Assembly: GCF_024519285.1 (NCBI RefSeq)
Contig: NZ_JAMZCY010000001.1
Location: 496,001 to 560,000, forward strand
From: Cohnella sp. WQ 127256
Lineage (GTDB): Bacteria; Bacillota; Bacilli; Paenibacillales; Paenibacillaceae
DNA length: 64,000 bases
Direction: 5' to 3'
The notes beneath the pieces are model-generated. The model was not told the DNA's origin. It did no database searches and saw only the letters and a list, made by a program, of their open reading frames with translations. Position numbers and translations under genes: made by a program. Shown one piece after another: positions 41,590 to 51,169 of this stretch (positions within the stretch are counted from its first letter, which is position 1; the number at the start of each line of letters is the position of its first letter).

Positions 41590-43157
41590 TGAACATAGCA
41601 GATACTTTAGTTAAAAGCCCTGCTCGAACATTGATGATTCAAGGAACCGCATCGGATGTAGGCAAAAGTATTCTTACTGCTGCTTTGTGCCGTATTCTAG
41701 TTCAGGATGGTTTGTCAGTGGCTCCATTTAAATCGCAAAACATGTCTTTAAATAGCTATGTTACACTGGACGGTAAAGAGATTGGTCGGGCTCAAGGCAT
41801 GCAAGCCGATGCTTGCGGCATCGTGGCTACAACCGATATGAATCCTATCTTGCTTAAGCCAACAACGGATCGCGCTTCTCAGGTTGTTGTGCATGGCAAG
41901 CCTTATCGAACGATGGATGCGTTCAGTTATCGGAATGAATATTTGGCTGAAGCTGGGCTGATCGTGAGAGAAGCATTGGATCGGTTGCGAATGGAATATG
42001 AGGTTATCCTTCTTGAGGGAGCCGGAAGCCCGGCGGAAATTAATCTCAAGGACCGGGATATCGTGAACATGCGGATGGCAAGATGGGCCGATGCACCTGT
42101 GATTCTCGTCGCGGATATCGATCGTGGGGGCGTGTTTGCGTCTATTGTAGGGACACTGGAATTACTTGAGCCTGACGAACGGGCACGAGTTAAAGGGTTT
42201 ATCATTAATAAATTCAGGGGAGATGTCGCTCTATTGCAGCCGGGACTCGACTGGCTGGAGCAGAAGACGGGTAAGCCCGTCCTTGGCGTTATTCCCCATA
42301 TCGATAGCTTAAGACTGGAGTCCGAGGACTCTTTATCTATTCTACAGCACTCGGCAAGCCGGAAAACAAATGAAGACCATCTGGATATCGTTGTTATCCG
42401 TTTTCCACGAGTGGCTAACTTCACGGATATCGATCCGCTCTATGCGGAGCAGGATACGACAGTTCGATATGTCACTCGTGTGGAGGAGTTTGGAAATCCG
42501 GATGCGGTCATTGTTCCTGGTAGCAAAAACACGGCGGAGGATCTACTGTTTCTCCGCGAGACGGGTCTTGATCTATTACTTCTGGATCATAGAAAACAGG
42601 GGGGGTGGCTCACTGGAATATGCGGAGGCTATCAGATGCTTGGAGAGCGGTTGCTGGACCCCGATGGAATCGAGTCCGCTCATCGTATTTTACCGGGCTT
42701 AGGTATTTTTCCAATGGAGACTGTGTTTGCTTCGGACAAGCGAACTGAACGCGTTGCTGGACACGCTCAAGGCTGGGATTCTCAAGTTGAAATGATCGAA
42801 GGCTATGAGATTCATATGGGCAGAACCTCTTTTACTAGGGATGTTGAGCATCCGATGAATATAGGTCATGTTAGAGAAACCGCGGAAACTCCATCGCTTC
42901 ATCAGGAAGGAGCACGCTCCGAGGATGGCAAAGTGTGGGGAACGTATATTCATGGTATTTTGCATAATGATGCGTTTCGGCGCAATTGGTTGAATGCCAT
43001 TCGTTCCTCCAAGGACTGGGCACCGCTCGCCAATGAGTTGAACTTTAACAAGCTGCGTGAAGCTGAATTTAACCGTTTAGCGGATCATGTGCGTAAGCAT
43101 ATGGATATGCAAAAGGTGTATGAGATCATGAATTCGAATGAGGAGATTGGTCTATGA
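41589..43157 (+). CDS. cobQ: Cobyric acid synthase (CobQ/CbiP)
   Basis: The roughly 522-residue glutamine-dependent amidotransferase amidates four side chains of the adenosyl-cobyrinate a,c-diamide. The N-terminal synthetase P-loop is GTASDVGKSILTAALC (near 17), with the family stretch FKSQNMSLNSYVT after it. The C-terminal class I GATase-like domain has the cysteine in GICGGYQMLGERLL (near 340) and the histidine in GTYIHGILHND. GTG 41586 and ATG 41589 are both usable and overlap the cobT stop. The genes making its substrate are not in this window. Confidence 0.93.
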   Translation: MNIADTLVKSPARTLMIQGTASDVGKSILTAALCRILVQDGLSVAPFKSQNMSLNSYVTLDGKEIGRAQGMQADACGIVATTDMNPILLKPTTDRASQVVVHGKPYRTMDAFSYRNEYLAEAGLIVREALDRLRMEYEVILLEGAGSPAEINLKDRDIVNMRMARWADAPVILVADIDRGGVFASIVGTLELLEPDERARVKGFIINKFRGDVALLQPGLDWLEQKTGKPVLGVIPHIDSLRLESEDSLSILQHSASRKTNEDHLDIVVIRFPRVANFTDIDPLYAEQDTTVRYVTRVEEFGNPDAVIVPGSKNTAEDLLFLRETGLDLLLLDHRKQGGWLTGICGGYQMLGERLLDPDGIESAHRILPGLGIFPMETVFASDKRTERVAGHAQGWDSQVEMIEGYEIHMGRTSFTRDVEHPMNIGHVRETAETPSLHQEGARSEDGKVWGTYIHGILHNDAFRRNWLNAIRSSKDWAPLANELNFNKLREAEFNRLADHVRKHMDMQKVYEIMNSNEEIGL

Positions 43158-44290
43158 GTGTGATGAACGGAAATCATAACAGTAGTAAGATGGAGCCCTT
43201 CGGACATGGGGGGGACATCTTAACAGCCTCTAGCTTCTTCGGGATCAACTCGCAGGATTGGCTTGATTATAGTGCAAACATTAACCCTCTTGGACCACCT
43301 AAACAAGTGATGGAAGCACTCCGTGAAGGGATCAGCGCCATTGTTAATTACCCTGATCCAGCCCATCGTCAGCTTAAGCAGATGATCGCAGATAAGCTAA
43401 GCGTTCATGTAAACCAACTACTTATCGGTAATGGTGCTGCGGAATGTATGGCGCTCGCCCTCTTAGGATTGGAAATCGAGAAAGTTGGCGTAGTTGCCCC
43501 TTGTTTCTCTGAATATGCGCAGTTAGCGCAGGATTTTGGCGCGGAAGTGGTCACAGTCGTTGGTCGAGAAGAGAATGGCTTTAATGCCAATCCTGACGAT
43601 TTGCATGTATTATTGGAGCAAGTGGACCTTCTCTTTCTTGGTCATCCGAATAACCCGACAGGCCTCACTTATTCCCTAGAGCAGCTTCGTGAGATCGCCA
43701 ATCGCGCGGAGCTCACATCCACATACCTGGTGTTAGACGAAGCCTTCATTGACTTCATCCCGCAGGAGCAGCGCGTTACGTTATTACCTGAGCTTAAGAG
43801 CTATCCTCATGTCATCCTCATCCATTCGATGACGAAATTTTATGCCATCCCAGGTTTACGGCTCGGTTATGCGGTTGCTGCTCCAGAACTGATTCAGAAG
43901 ATGGGACGCAAGCAAGTCACATGGAGCGTCAATGGAATGGCGCTTCTAGCTGGACAAGCATGCCTCCAACCGGAAGTGGCCGCGTATGAAACGGAAACGC
44001 GCGAGCTTATCTCCAGGGAAAGAAGTTACCTGATCACTGAAATAACGAAGCGGCTTGGTTGGCAAGTGTGGTCTGGAGAAGCAAATTTTCTACTCATCAG
44101 ATTGTCTGCACCATGGACAGCAAGTAAGTTGCAGCAAGCGTTAGGTCCGAAAGCGGTAATGGTTCGTAGCTGCGCGATGTATGAGGGACTGACGGAGAGA
44201 GATATTCGTATTGCTGTTCGCGACCGAGAGGACAATGAGCGTATTTTGCAAGCGTTCGAGGAAGTAGATCGCGATAAAGGGGAGCGGTGA
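43154..44290 (+). CDS. cobD: Threonine-phosphate decarboxylase (CobD)
   Basis: The 378-residue PLP enzyme of the histidinol-phosphate aminotransferase-like group makes (R)-1-amino-2-propanol O-2-phosphate, the linker of the cobalamin nucleotide loop. Signatures are HGGDILTASSFFG, LDYSANINPLGPP, the PLP lysine in HSMTKFYAIPGLRLGYA (near 228) and RSCAMYEGLTERDIRIAVRD. The start overlaps the cobQ stop by ATGA. It is the enzyme called CobD in Salmonella and CobC in Pseudomonas; it should not be confused with CbiB, also present here. Confidence 0.9.
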   Translation: MSVMNGNHNSSKMEPFGHGGDILTASSFFGINSQDWLDYSANINPLGPPKQVMEALREGISAIVNYPDPAHRQLKQMIADKLSVHVNQLLIGNGAAECMALALLGLEIEKVGVVAPCFSEYAQLAQDFGAEVVTVVGREENGFNANPDDLHVLLEQVDLLFLGHPNNPTGLTYSLEQLREIANRAELTSTYLVLDEAFIDFIPQEQRVTLLPELKSYPHVILIHSMTKFYAIPGLRLGYAVAAPELIQKMGRKQVTWSVNGMALLAGQACLQPEVAAYETETRELISRERSYLITEITKRLGWQVWSGEANFLLIRLSAPWTASKLQQALGPKAVMVRSCAMYEGLTERDIRIAVRDREDNERILQAFEEVDRDKGER

Positions 44291-44293
44291 AGG

Positions 44294-44857
44294 ATGAACA
44301 TCATCATGGTGAGCGGCGGTGTTCGATCAGGGAAAAGTGCTTATGCGGAGAAGCTTGTTGAGAAACTAGTTAATGAGCAAGCATCCGTATCCCCACCCAC
44401 TAAAGTGTTGTATGTTGCAACCGGGATGCGATCTGACGGTGAGATGGATACACGAATTGAGGCCCATCAGCAACGCCGTCCTGAGTCATGGGATACATTA
44501 GAGGCGCCAAATGAGCTAAGTGCTGATCCTTATAAGGATTACGATATTGTTCTTGTGGATACGCTGACGGCATGGATCGGCAATCAGCTATTCGTTGTCC
44601 CAGAAGAGCGAATCAGAGATCGTGATATCACAGAGTCTATTTTGATGAGAATTCACGCGTACATAGATGAGTTGAAACAATTAAAGCTACATAGTCTCAT
44701 TATCGTTACCGATGAAGTAGGCTGGGGAGGCATCGCCATGTCACCTCTTGGACGCTGGTTTCAAGATGTCATTGGAGAGGCAAACCAACTGTTGGCGGCA
44801 AGTGCGGATGAAGTGTTTGCAGTTATTAGCGGCTTGCCTTGGAGGCTGAAGGGATGA
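44294..44857 (+). CDS. cobU: Adenosylcobinamide kinase / guanylyltransferase (CobU)
   Basis: The 187-residue bifunctional enzyme phosphorylates adenosylcobinamide and transfers GMP to it. Visible are the P-loop GGVRSGKSAYAEKL (8-21), the guanylylated-histidine region RIEAHQQRRPESWDTLEAP (near 56-74), VDTLTAWIGN and the typical C-terminal VTDEVGWGGIAMSPLGRWFQDVIGEANQ. It lies 3 bases after cobD and overlaps cobS by 4 bases. Confidence 0.93.
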   Translation: MNIIMVSGGVRSGKSAYAEKLVEKLVNEQASVSPPTKVLYVATGMRSDGEMDTRIEAHQQRRPESWDTLEAPNELSADPYKDYDIVLVDTLTAWIGNQLFVVPEERIRDRDITESILMRIHAYIDELKQLKLHSLIIVTDEVGWGGIAMSPLGRWFQDVIGEANQLLAASADEVFAVISGLPWRLKG

Positions 44858-45609
44858 ATGCATTTTGGCAGGCGGTTGGTTTCTTGTCCCGTTTTCCCGT
44901 ACCTTCTAAGGCACAGACTCTTAAAGGCTGGGATCACAGCCCACGTTATTACCCATTGGTCGGCTTACTCATTGGATGTTCTCTCTGGGTAGTCGGTTGG
45001 CTTGCGGAGCTGGGCTTTGGGACTTCAGCAATTGCTGTATCTGCAGCCATATCGGTTGCTTTCTGGATTTACATAACCGGAGCGCTACACTTAGACGGTC
45101 TGATGGACTTGGCTGACGGTCTCGGTAGTTATCGTAGTCGTGAACGAATGCTTGAGATTATGAAGGACAGCCGTGTGGGAGCGATGGGTGTTGTCGTGGC
45201 GGTTATTCTCATTGTTATTAAGATTGTAGCCGTGCAGCAATTATTCGTTCGCGATGAACTTATAATGATTGTGATTATTCCCGCAATGGCGCGGTTTACG
45301 CTTCTACTTGCAATCTACTACTTCCCCTATATTCAGGAAAAAGGGTTAGGAAGTGGATTACGCCAGGGTGTTAATAAATTTAGCCTGTTTCTAAATATGA
45401 TTCTGATTTTAGCTGTATTATATTTCACGATAGGCTTGCACGGCTGGATCGTATTCGGAGTCATGTTACTCGTAGGTTGGCTGTTCAGTCGATCGATCGT
45501 TCGCAAGCTAGGTGGGTTTACTGGCGATGTATACGGAGCGTTGATCGAAACGATGGAAACCCTTGTTTTACTCCTTTATCTGATTCTCTTAAACAATCCT
45601 ATCCTATAA
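44854..45609 (+). CDS. cobS: Adenosylcobinamide-GDP ribazoletransferase (cobalamin synthase, CobS)
   Basis: The 251-residue integral membrane enzyme joins AdoCbi-GDP with alpha-ribazole (phosphate). It has about six helices and the conserved cytosolic loop YITGALHLDGLMDLADGLGS (near 76-95), followed by RMLEIMKDSRVGAMGVV. ATG 44854 overlaps the cobU stop as ATGA, with GGAGG at 44841; an ATG at 44839 lies before that site and is less likely. Confidence 0.92.
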   Translation: MNAFWQAVGFLSRFPVPSKAQTLKGWDHSPRYYPLVGLLIGCSLWVVGWLAELGFGTSAIAVSAAISVAFWIYITGALHLDGLMDLADGLGSYRSRERMLEIMKDSRVGAMGVVVAVILIVIKIVAVQQLFVRDELIMIVIIPAMARFTLLLAIYYFPYIQEKGLGSGLRQGVNKFSLFLNMILILAVLYFTIGLHGWIVFGVMLLVGWLFSRSIVRKLGGFTGDVYGALIETMETLVLLLYLILLNNPIL

Positions 45610-45634
45610 CTGAACAGGAGACTGAAATGACGCA

Positions 45635-46351
45635 ATGACTCAACCTTTTCGTGGAGCAGAAACGATCTACCAAGCTGATCTGTGGCCAGAGCTTATTATC
45701 CAATATTCCGAAGATCATGTACTCATTCAAAGCGACGAAATTTATGAAGTGCTCAGTAATGCTCCTTTTAATGGGGGGCTGAGTAGCGGCAACAGGTTTG
45801 TGAATTGGAAAGTACCTATCAACTACGACTGTACGGATCCAGTGTCAATGATGCAGGCCGAGCTGAAGAAGTGGGGCTATCACTCCGCATCAGCTATTGG
45901 TCTGCAGACAGCGGCCCATATTACACATACCTCCTTCTATGAAGAAAACGGTGACGAATTCAAAATACTCGTCTGCGCATCTGCTGGAACAGGTAATGCG
46001 GTGCGGGGTGGACTTGAGCGGGAGACATTTTCGGCTTATATGCCAGGAACCGTCAATATCATGATCGTGATTGACGGTCGGATGACGTCCAGCGCGATGG
46101 TCAATGCAGTCATTAGCGCGACAGAAGCGAAAAGTTCAGCATTCGAAGCCTTGAACATTCGAGATCACAGTCATGGCTGCATCGCAACGGGCACTTCGAC
46201 CGATGCTGTCCTTGTAGCTGTAAGTCAGTCAGCAAGCTATGAGCATACTCATCGTTATGCTGGCGCGGCAACAACGATTGGAAATGCGATAAGTCGCCTA
46301 GTCTATGAAGCTGTCCATGAAGCGATACGGACACAAGGAGAACCTCGATGA
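45635..46351 (+). CDS. cbiZ: Adenosylcobinamide amidohydrolase (CbiZ)
   Basis: The 238-residue protein matches CbiZ, which cleaves the aminopropanol side chain of adenosylcobinamide or pseudocobalamin to give adenosylcobyrate. Typical segments are SNAPFNGGLS, HITHTSFYEENGDEFKILVCASAGTGNAVRGG, GTVNIMIVIDGRMTSSAMVNAVISATEAKSSAFEALNIRD and HGCIATGTSTDAVLVA. AGGAG lies about 14 bases before the ATG. It is followed with ATGA overlap by cbiB, which re-makes cobinamide phosphate from the cobyrate that CbiZ releases. Confidence 0.88.
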   Translation: MTQPFRGAETIYQADLWPELIIQYSEDHVLIQSDEIYEVLSNAPFNGGLSSGNRFVNWKVPINYDCTDPVSMMQAELKKWGYHSASAIGLQTAAHITHTSFYEENGDEFKILVCASAGTGNAVRGGLERETFSAYMPGTVNIMIVIDGRMTSSAMVNAVISATEAKSSAFEALNIRDHSHGCIATGTSTDAVLVAVSQSASYEHTHRYAGAATTIGNAISRLVYEAVHEAIRTQGEPR

Positions 46352-47370
46352 TGATCGAAGTGTGGATTCTCCTATGCGCATTTGTCATAGATCTTATCGT
46401 AGGGGACCCAAGAGCTCTGCCCCATCCTGTTGTGGGGATGGGTTATGTCATTAAGAAGCTAGAGCAGCCTTTGCGTGAGTTGGCTAATCGGCAATGGTTC
46501 CAGCGGTTGACAGATGGACGTACATCCACCTCTGTAGCAAAAGCTTCTTCCGGCAATCGGTCACTTAAGCTCGCTGGGATAGCCTATCCGATTGTGTTGG
46601 TTGGCGGATCGTTCGCTCTTACTTGGCTGCTGTTAGAGTTGCTAGCTCGAATTCATCCTTGGCTTGCTTATGGGGCGGAAGTTTGGCTCATCTCAACAAC
46701 GATTGCTACGAAAGGGCTCGCGGATGCAGGGATGGAAATCTATCGTCTTCTGAAACAAGGGGATCTTCCGAAAGCTCGTTATGCTTTATCCATGATCGTA
46801 GGACGGGATACGGATAAGCTTAATGAAGGTGAAATTACTCGAGGCGCAGTAGAGACTGTCGCAGAGAATATCGTTGATGCGATCTTATCTCCGCTATTGT
46901 ATGCCCTAATCGGTGGGGCCCCTCTTGCTATGGCTTACCGAGCGGCGAATACGCTAGACTCAATGGTTGGCTATAAAAATGATAAATATCTGAATCTTGG
47001 CTGGGCTTCTGCCCGTTTTGACGATGTGGCGAACTGGATTCCTGCGCGGTTATCTGCACTATTTATTGCCCTAGCGGGGGTTGTGCTGCGGCGTCCAGCA
47101 AGTAGATCTTTACGAACAGTTTCTCGCTTTGCGCGTCTCCACCCAAGTCCAAACAGTGGTTTTCCCGAATCTGCGGTAGCCGGTGCGTTGGGTATTCAGC
47201 TTGGAGGCCTCAACTATTACAAAGGAGTCGCATCTGACAGGGCAAGGATGGGGGATGCTATTCATCCGCTCGAAGCTGAACATATTCGATTGACGGTCAG
47301 ACTTATGGTTGTGAGCTCGACGTTATTTGTAATCGTGTTAGCCATCGTTGCGGCGTTATTGTGGTCGTAA
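46348..47370 (+). CDS. cbiB: Adenosylcobinamide-phosphate synthase (CbiB)
   Basis: The 340-residue membrane protein attaches aminopropanol phosphate to adenosylcobyrate. Motifs are VIDLIVGDPRALPHPVVGMGYVIKKLEQPLR near the N-terminus, SMIVGRDTDKLNEGEITRGAVETVAENIVDAILSPLLYALIGGAPLAMAYRAANTLDSMVGYKN in the middle and HPSPNSGFPESAVAGALGIQLGG toward the end. A 25-residue polar insertion (about 45-75) after the first segment is longer than usual. It is the last gene of the cobalamin operon. The initiation may be at either of two adjacent ATGs. Confidence 0.92.
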   Translation: MMIEVWILLCAFVIDLIVGDPRALPHPVVGMGYVIKKLEQPLRELANRQWFQRLTDGRTSTSVAKASSGNRSLKLAGIAYPIVLVGGSFALTWLLLELLARIHPWLAYGAEVWLISTTIATKGLADAGMEIYRLLKQGDLPKARYALSMIVGRDTDKLNEGEITRGAVETVAENIVDAILSPLLYALIGGAPLAMAYRAANTLDSMVGYKNDKYLNLGWASARFDDVANWIPARLSALFIALAGVVLRRPASRSLRTVSRFARLHPSPNSGFPESAVAGALGIQLGGLNYYKGVASDRARMGDAIHPLEAEHIRLTVRLMVVSSTLFVIVLAIVAALLWS

Positions 47371-47500
47371 TGTAACGGATTTCCGAGAATGTTTCGGAGC
47401 CCCCTAGATTGAGATTGGTGAATATAGGTTCCTCCACATAATTTTCCTAAGATCAGCCCACACTGAATACGAGTAAATTCTCGGAAAAGGGCTGATGTAC

Positions 47501-48166
47501 ATGTGTAATCGCTTTTCGTTAACAGCGGAACTATCGGATTTAACCGAGGATTTTCGCATCGATCGGGTTCATGTACCCTACTTAATGCGTTACAATATTT
47601 CGCCAACGCAACAAATCCCCATCATTCAACAAATCGGAGAAGAGCGTTGCTTGAATGAACAGCGGTGGGGCTTAATGCCTTATTGGGGCAAAAATTCAAT
47701 CAATGCAAACGTAGATACGCTTGGAGACAGGAAATATTTACGTAATATGCTCACGAAAAAAAGATGTGTCATTCCTTGCAGTGGATTTTACTTCTGGAAG
47801 CACGAGGGGAAGACCAAGAGCGCGTGGCGTGCCGTAACTCGGGGGAAGTCAACGTTTGCAATGCCAGGCATATTCGATGTATGGCTAGATTCGGAGAAAA
47901 ATGAATTTCCAATGTGTACGGTCATCACTAGGGGAACTGCGTTTGATACCAATCAGCCATTACCCGTCATTCTAGATGACGAATCATTAGAAATTTGGCT
48001 GAATCCGAATGAAACGCGGATAGAAATGCTTCAATCACTTCTACAGTCGTTACCAGATGCTGATTTTCGAACCTATCCGGTCACACCATCCATAGAAAAT
48101 ACGACTTGGGAAACTCCTGATTGTATCGCAGAGGTTCATCCGTCTTTGTCACTAGTGAAGATCTAA
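47501..48166 (+). CDS. SRAP (HMCES/YedK-family) abasic-site DNA crosslinking protein
   Basis: The 221-residue protein belongs to the SOS response-associated peptidase family, which forms a covalent link to abasic sites in single-stranded DNA through Cys2. The MCNRFSL start places that cysteine second, so ATG 47501 is the functional start; ATG 47495 would bury it. Other motifs are YNISPTQQIPII, QRWGLMPYWGK, CVIPCSGFYFWKH and FDTNQPLPVILDDES; the usual active-site histidine (often H-R-M-P) is replaced by the Q-P-L-P segment. It follows the cobalamin operon but has its own spacing of 130 bases. Confidence 0.85.
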   Translation: MCNRFSLTAELSDLTEDFRIDRVHVPYLMRYNISPTQQIPIIQQIGEERCLNEQRWGLMPYWGKNSINANVDTLGDRKYLRNMLTKKRCVIPCSGFYFWKHEGKTKSAWRAVTRGKSTFAMPGIFDVWLDSEKNEFPMCTVITRGTAFDTNQPLPVILDDESLEIWLNPNETRIEMLQSLLQSLPDADFRTYPVTPSIENTTWETPDCIAEVHPSLSLVKI

Positions 48167-48180
48167 TTGAAGTGCAATAA

Positions 48181-48219
48181 AAATGCAGCACCGCAAACAT
48201 AGCGGTAGCTGCATTTTTT
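48181..48219 (+). terminator. Rho-independent terminator after the SRAP gene
   Basis: AAATGCAGC (48181-48189) pairs with GCTGCATTT (48208-48216), inner CCGC/GCGG, followed by further T. Confidence 0.87.
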
Positions 48220-48386
48220 ATGCTTGTGGGGACAGGTAAGATGAACCTAAGATAATGTCGAAAATTGTTGTAAACAAAGAGCAACTATGATTCAATTTGA
48301 TAAGAAGTGAAATGGAATATTTCCCAGTGAATTTTGAAGCTGTGGCTAAATTCTATGACGATTCATTAAATAAGTGAGGTCACATA

Positions 48387-50756
48387 ATGGAGCATGTTCA
48401 TGGTTCGTACGATAAAGTTCTCGTTATTTTTTCGTATATTGTTGCAGTTGCAGCGTCTTATACGACATTAGATTTAGCAGGTAGAGTGAGTGCAACGATC
48501 GGAAGGAGTCGATGGCTGTGGCTCTTATTCGGTGCGCTTGCGATGGGAACGGGAATTTGGTCGATGCATTTTATTGGGATGATGGCCTTCTCGCTGCACG
48601 TTCCGATTGCGTATGATGTCGTCATCGTTCTAGTGTCTGTGCTTGTTGCGATTGTCGCTTCCTTTATTGCATTATTCATAGTTAGTAAGGATCAATTAAC
48701 GATTATTCGTTTACTGAGTGGTGGATTGCTGCTCGCATTCGGCATTTCTTCGATGCATTATATTGGAATGGCAGCTATGCAAATGGATATTACCTATGAT
48801 CCATTCTATTTCTCTCTGTCTATTATCATTGCGATTATTGCATCTATTGCGGCATTGTGGTTATCGTTCTCCTTCCATAAGGGAGCAGGAAACGATGGGG
48901 TGTGGAAGAAGCTAGGCAGCGGACTGATTATGGGTGCTGCGATTACCGGAATGCATTTTACAGGTATGGTTGCAAGCGAATTTCATCTTGGAGGAGAATC
49001 TATACTCTCGTCGGGGGTGGTGTTGGATCAAAAATGGTTGGCGTATTTCATCGCGGGGGGGACATTGTTTACTTTAGGTTTATCTCTCTTAGGAATATTC
49101 ATATCTAAGCGATTCTCCTTCAAAAACTCAGAAATTCAAGAGAAGCAGGATGAAATCTATTTTATCAACCAAGAGCTGCGACAGCTAAATGATAACTTGG
49201 AGCAGCTGGTGGCTGAACGGACCGCGCAGCTGGAAAAAGCTCATGATGAGGCGATTCAAGCAAATCGGATTAAGAGTCAGTTTTTGGCTAATATGAGTCA
49301 TGAGCTTAGAACGCCGTTGAATGCGATTATCGGCTATAGCGAGATGTTGATGGAAGAATCAGAAGAGTTGGGTGAGCCAACCTTCACGGATGATCTCGGT
49401 AAAATTAGTAAATCAGGAAAGCATCTGCTCGCTCTTATTAACGATATATTAGATATTTCGAAAATCGAAGCTGGAAAAATGGATATTTACTTCGAGGAAT
49501 GTGAGCTAACGGAGCTGTTGCAGGATGTGATTATGACCGTCAATCCTCTCATCGCAGGGAATGGGAATGAGATCCATACTCATTTTGTGAAAGGTGCAAT
49601 GGTTACCGATGTGACGAAGCTGAGGCAAATTCTAATTAATCTGCTAAGCAATGCGAGCAAATTTTGCAAAAATGGAAGGATTACATTTGAAGTTAGTTGT
49701 CACCCTAGAAATGCCATCGACGGATATCAATTTAGCGTGAAGGATACGGGGATAGGAATGACTAGCGAACAGCTAGAGAAGCTATTTCAGCCTTTCTCTC
49801 AAGGGGATTCGTCGACGACGCGTAAATATGGAGGAACCGGTCTCGGTCTAGCGATTAGTCAACGCTTTTGCGAGATTATGGGGGGGACCATAAGTGTCGA
49901 AAGCATGCCTGAACAAGGCAGCACGTTTACTTGCTGGCTTCCCGCATCTCCTGCGACAGAAGGTTTGGTGAGTCATACGGTACTGAATCTTCCTGACAAA
50001 GCAAATGAGGACCATCAGGTGAGTATTCTACTTATCGATGATGAGCCGGTTAATCAACAAATTATGCGGAGCTTTCTGGTTAAAGAGGGGTGGACGTTAG
50101 CTTTCGCAGATAGCGGATTGGAAGGGATCAAGCTATCAAAGCAACTTCGTCCTAAAGTAATTTGCTTAGATATTCTCATGCCTAGCATGGATGGGTGGAG
50201 TGTACTTTCGGCACTTAAGAGCGACCCCGAGCTAGCTGACATTCCGGTCGTCATCACTTCGTTGACGAATGATAAACAATTAGGCTTTTCACTTGGCGCC
50301 TCCGAATTTCTGACAAAGCCTCTACAGCATGACAAGCTCATTCAGGTCATGGACAAGTATATTTCCAATCGCAAGGATCATTCCGTTCTTGTTATCGAAG
50401 ATGACACGATGACTAGTGAATTAATGACGAAGCTACTGCATAAGGAAGGCTATGACGTAACTCAAGCTTCGAATGGTAGGATTGGATTGGAATGTATGAC
50501 GAAGTCGATACCCACATTGATTTTACTTGATCTGATGATGCCGGAGATGGACGGATTTCAGTTTATCGAGGAGCTGCGCAAACATGAGGCCTGGAGTTCG
50601 ATTCCGATCGTAGTTATAACTGCCAAATCCATTACGTCTCAGGATCGATTGAAATTGAACGGCTTTGTAAATGGCGTCATTCAAAAAGGATCGTTTGATC
50701 ACAAAGCATTACTGTCAGAAATTAGCCGTTTCATGGCAGCTGCCAAAGGAGCATGA
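48387..50756 (+). CDS. MHYT-domain hybrid sensor histidine kinase with two receiver domains
   Basis: The 789-residue membrane kinase starts with an MHYT domain of seven helices (about 1-240) carrying the three repeat motifs WSMHFIGM, SSMHYIGM and TGMHFTGM; such domains are proposed to bind copper and sense O2, CO or NO. A coiled coil (240-295) leads to HisKA with the phospho-histidine in NMSHELRTPLNAIIGYSEML (near 305), HATPase (KDTGIGMTSEQL, TRKYGGTGLGLAIS) and two receivers with acceptor aspartates in VICLDILMPSMDG (near 595) and LILLDLMMPEMDG (near 714). The next gene, a single receiver, starts within its stop codon region (ATGA). Confidence 0.92.
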   Translation: MEHVHGSYDKVLVIFSYIVAVAASYTTLDLAGRVSATIGRSRWLWLLFGALAMGTGIWSMHFIGMMAFSLHVPIAYDVVIVLVSVLVAIVASFIALFIVSKDQLTIIRLLSGGLLLAFGISSMHYIGMAAMQMDITYDPFYFSLSIIIAIIASIAALWLSFSFHKGAGNDGVWKKLGSGLIMGAAITGMHFTGMVASEFHLGGESILSSGVVLDQKWLAYFIAGGTLFTLGLSLLGIFISKRFSFKNSEIQEKQDEIYFINQELRQLNDNLEQLVAERTAQLEKAHDEAIQANRIKSQFLANMSHELRTPLNAIIGYSEMLMEESEELGEPTFTDDLGKISKSGKHLLALINDILDISKIEAGKMDIYFEECELTELLQDVIMTVNPLIAGNGNEIHTHFVKGAMVTDVTKLRQILINLLSNASKFCKNGRITFEVSCHPRNAIDGYQFSVKDTGIGMTSEQLEKLFQPFSQGDSSTTRKYGGTGLGLAISQRFCEIMGGTISVESMPEQGSTFTCWLPASPATEGLVSHTVLNLPDKANEDHQVSILLIDDEPVNQQIMRSFLVKEGWTLAFADSGLEGIKLSKQLRPKVICLDILMPSMDGWSVLSALKSDPELADIPVVITSLTNDKQLGFSLGASEFLTKPLQHDKLIQVMDKYISNRKDHSVLVIEDDTMTSELMTKLLHKEGYDVTQASNGRIGLECMTKSIPTLILLDLMMPEMDGFQFIEELRKHEAWSSIPIVVITAKSITSQDRLKLNGFVNGVIQKGSFDHKALLSEISRFMAAAKGA

Positions 50757-51169
50757 GCGATTTGCTTAAAATACTATTAGTCGAAGATAACGAATTAAAT
50801 CGAGACATGCTGACTCGGCGCCTTGCCCGTAAGGGATATCAGGTCATTGTGGCTGAGGATGGCCAGCAAGGTGTCGAGCTTGCGATTCAACAAAGCCCTG
50901 ATCTCATCTTGATGGATATGAGCTTGCCGGTACTAGATGGATGGGAAGCGACGCGGATTTTGAAGAACAAGCTTGAGACGAAGGCAATTCCGATTATTGC
51001 TCTAACTGCTCATGCTATGGCAGGAGATAAAGAGAAGGCTTACCAAGCTGGATGTGACGATTTCGATACGAAGCCGATTGAACTGAGCCGACTAATCGGC
51101 AAGATTGAATTGGCTATGGAGAAGGTAATGTTGAAAGGTGCGTATAAAGATGGATCAGATCGAGCTTAG
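50753..51169 (+). CDS. CheY-like single-domain response regulator
   Basis: The 138-residue protein is only a receiver domain: [21 protein letters not shown] at the start, acceptor aspartate in [20 protein letters not shown] (near 57), [31 protein letters not shown] with the switch threonine and lysine. The start overlaps the kinase stop by 4 bases and its end overlaps the next gene. It resembles DivK-type receivers that relay phosphate rather than bind DNA. Confidence 0.9.
   Translation: MSDLLKILLVEDNELNRDMLTRRLARKGYQVIVAEDGQQGVELAIQQSPDLILMDMSLPVLDGWEATRILKNKLETKAIPIIALTAHAMAGDKEKAYQAGCDDFDTKPIELSRLIGKIELAMEKVMLKGAYKDGSDRA

Noticed and set aside
50753-51169. Reading the single receiver as a truncated DNA-binding response regulator
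   Set aside because: The next gene starts within its end and the receiver domain is complete, so it is a normal stand-alone receiver and not a broken gene.
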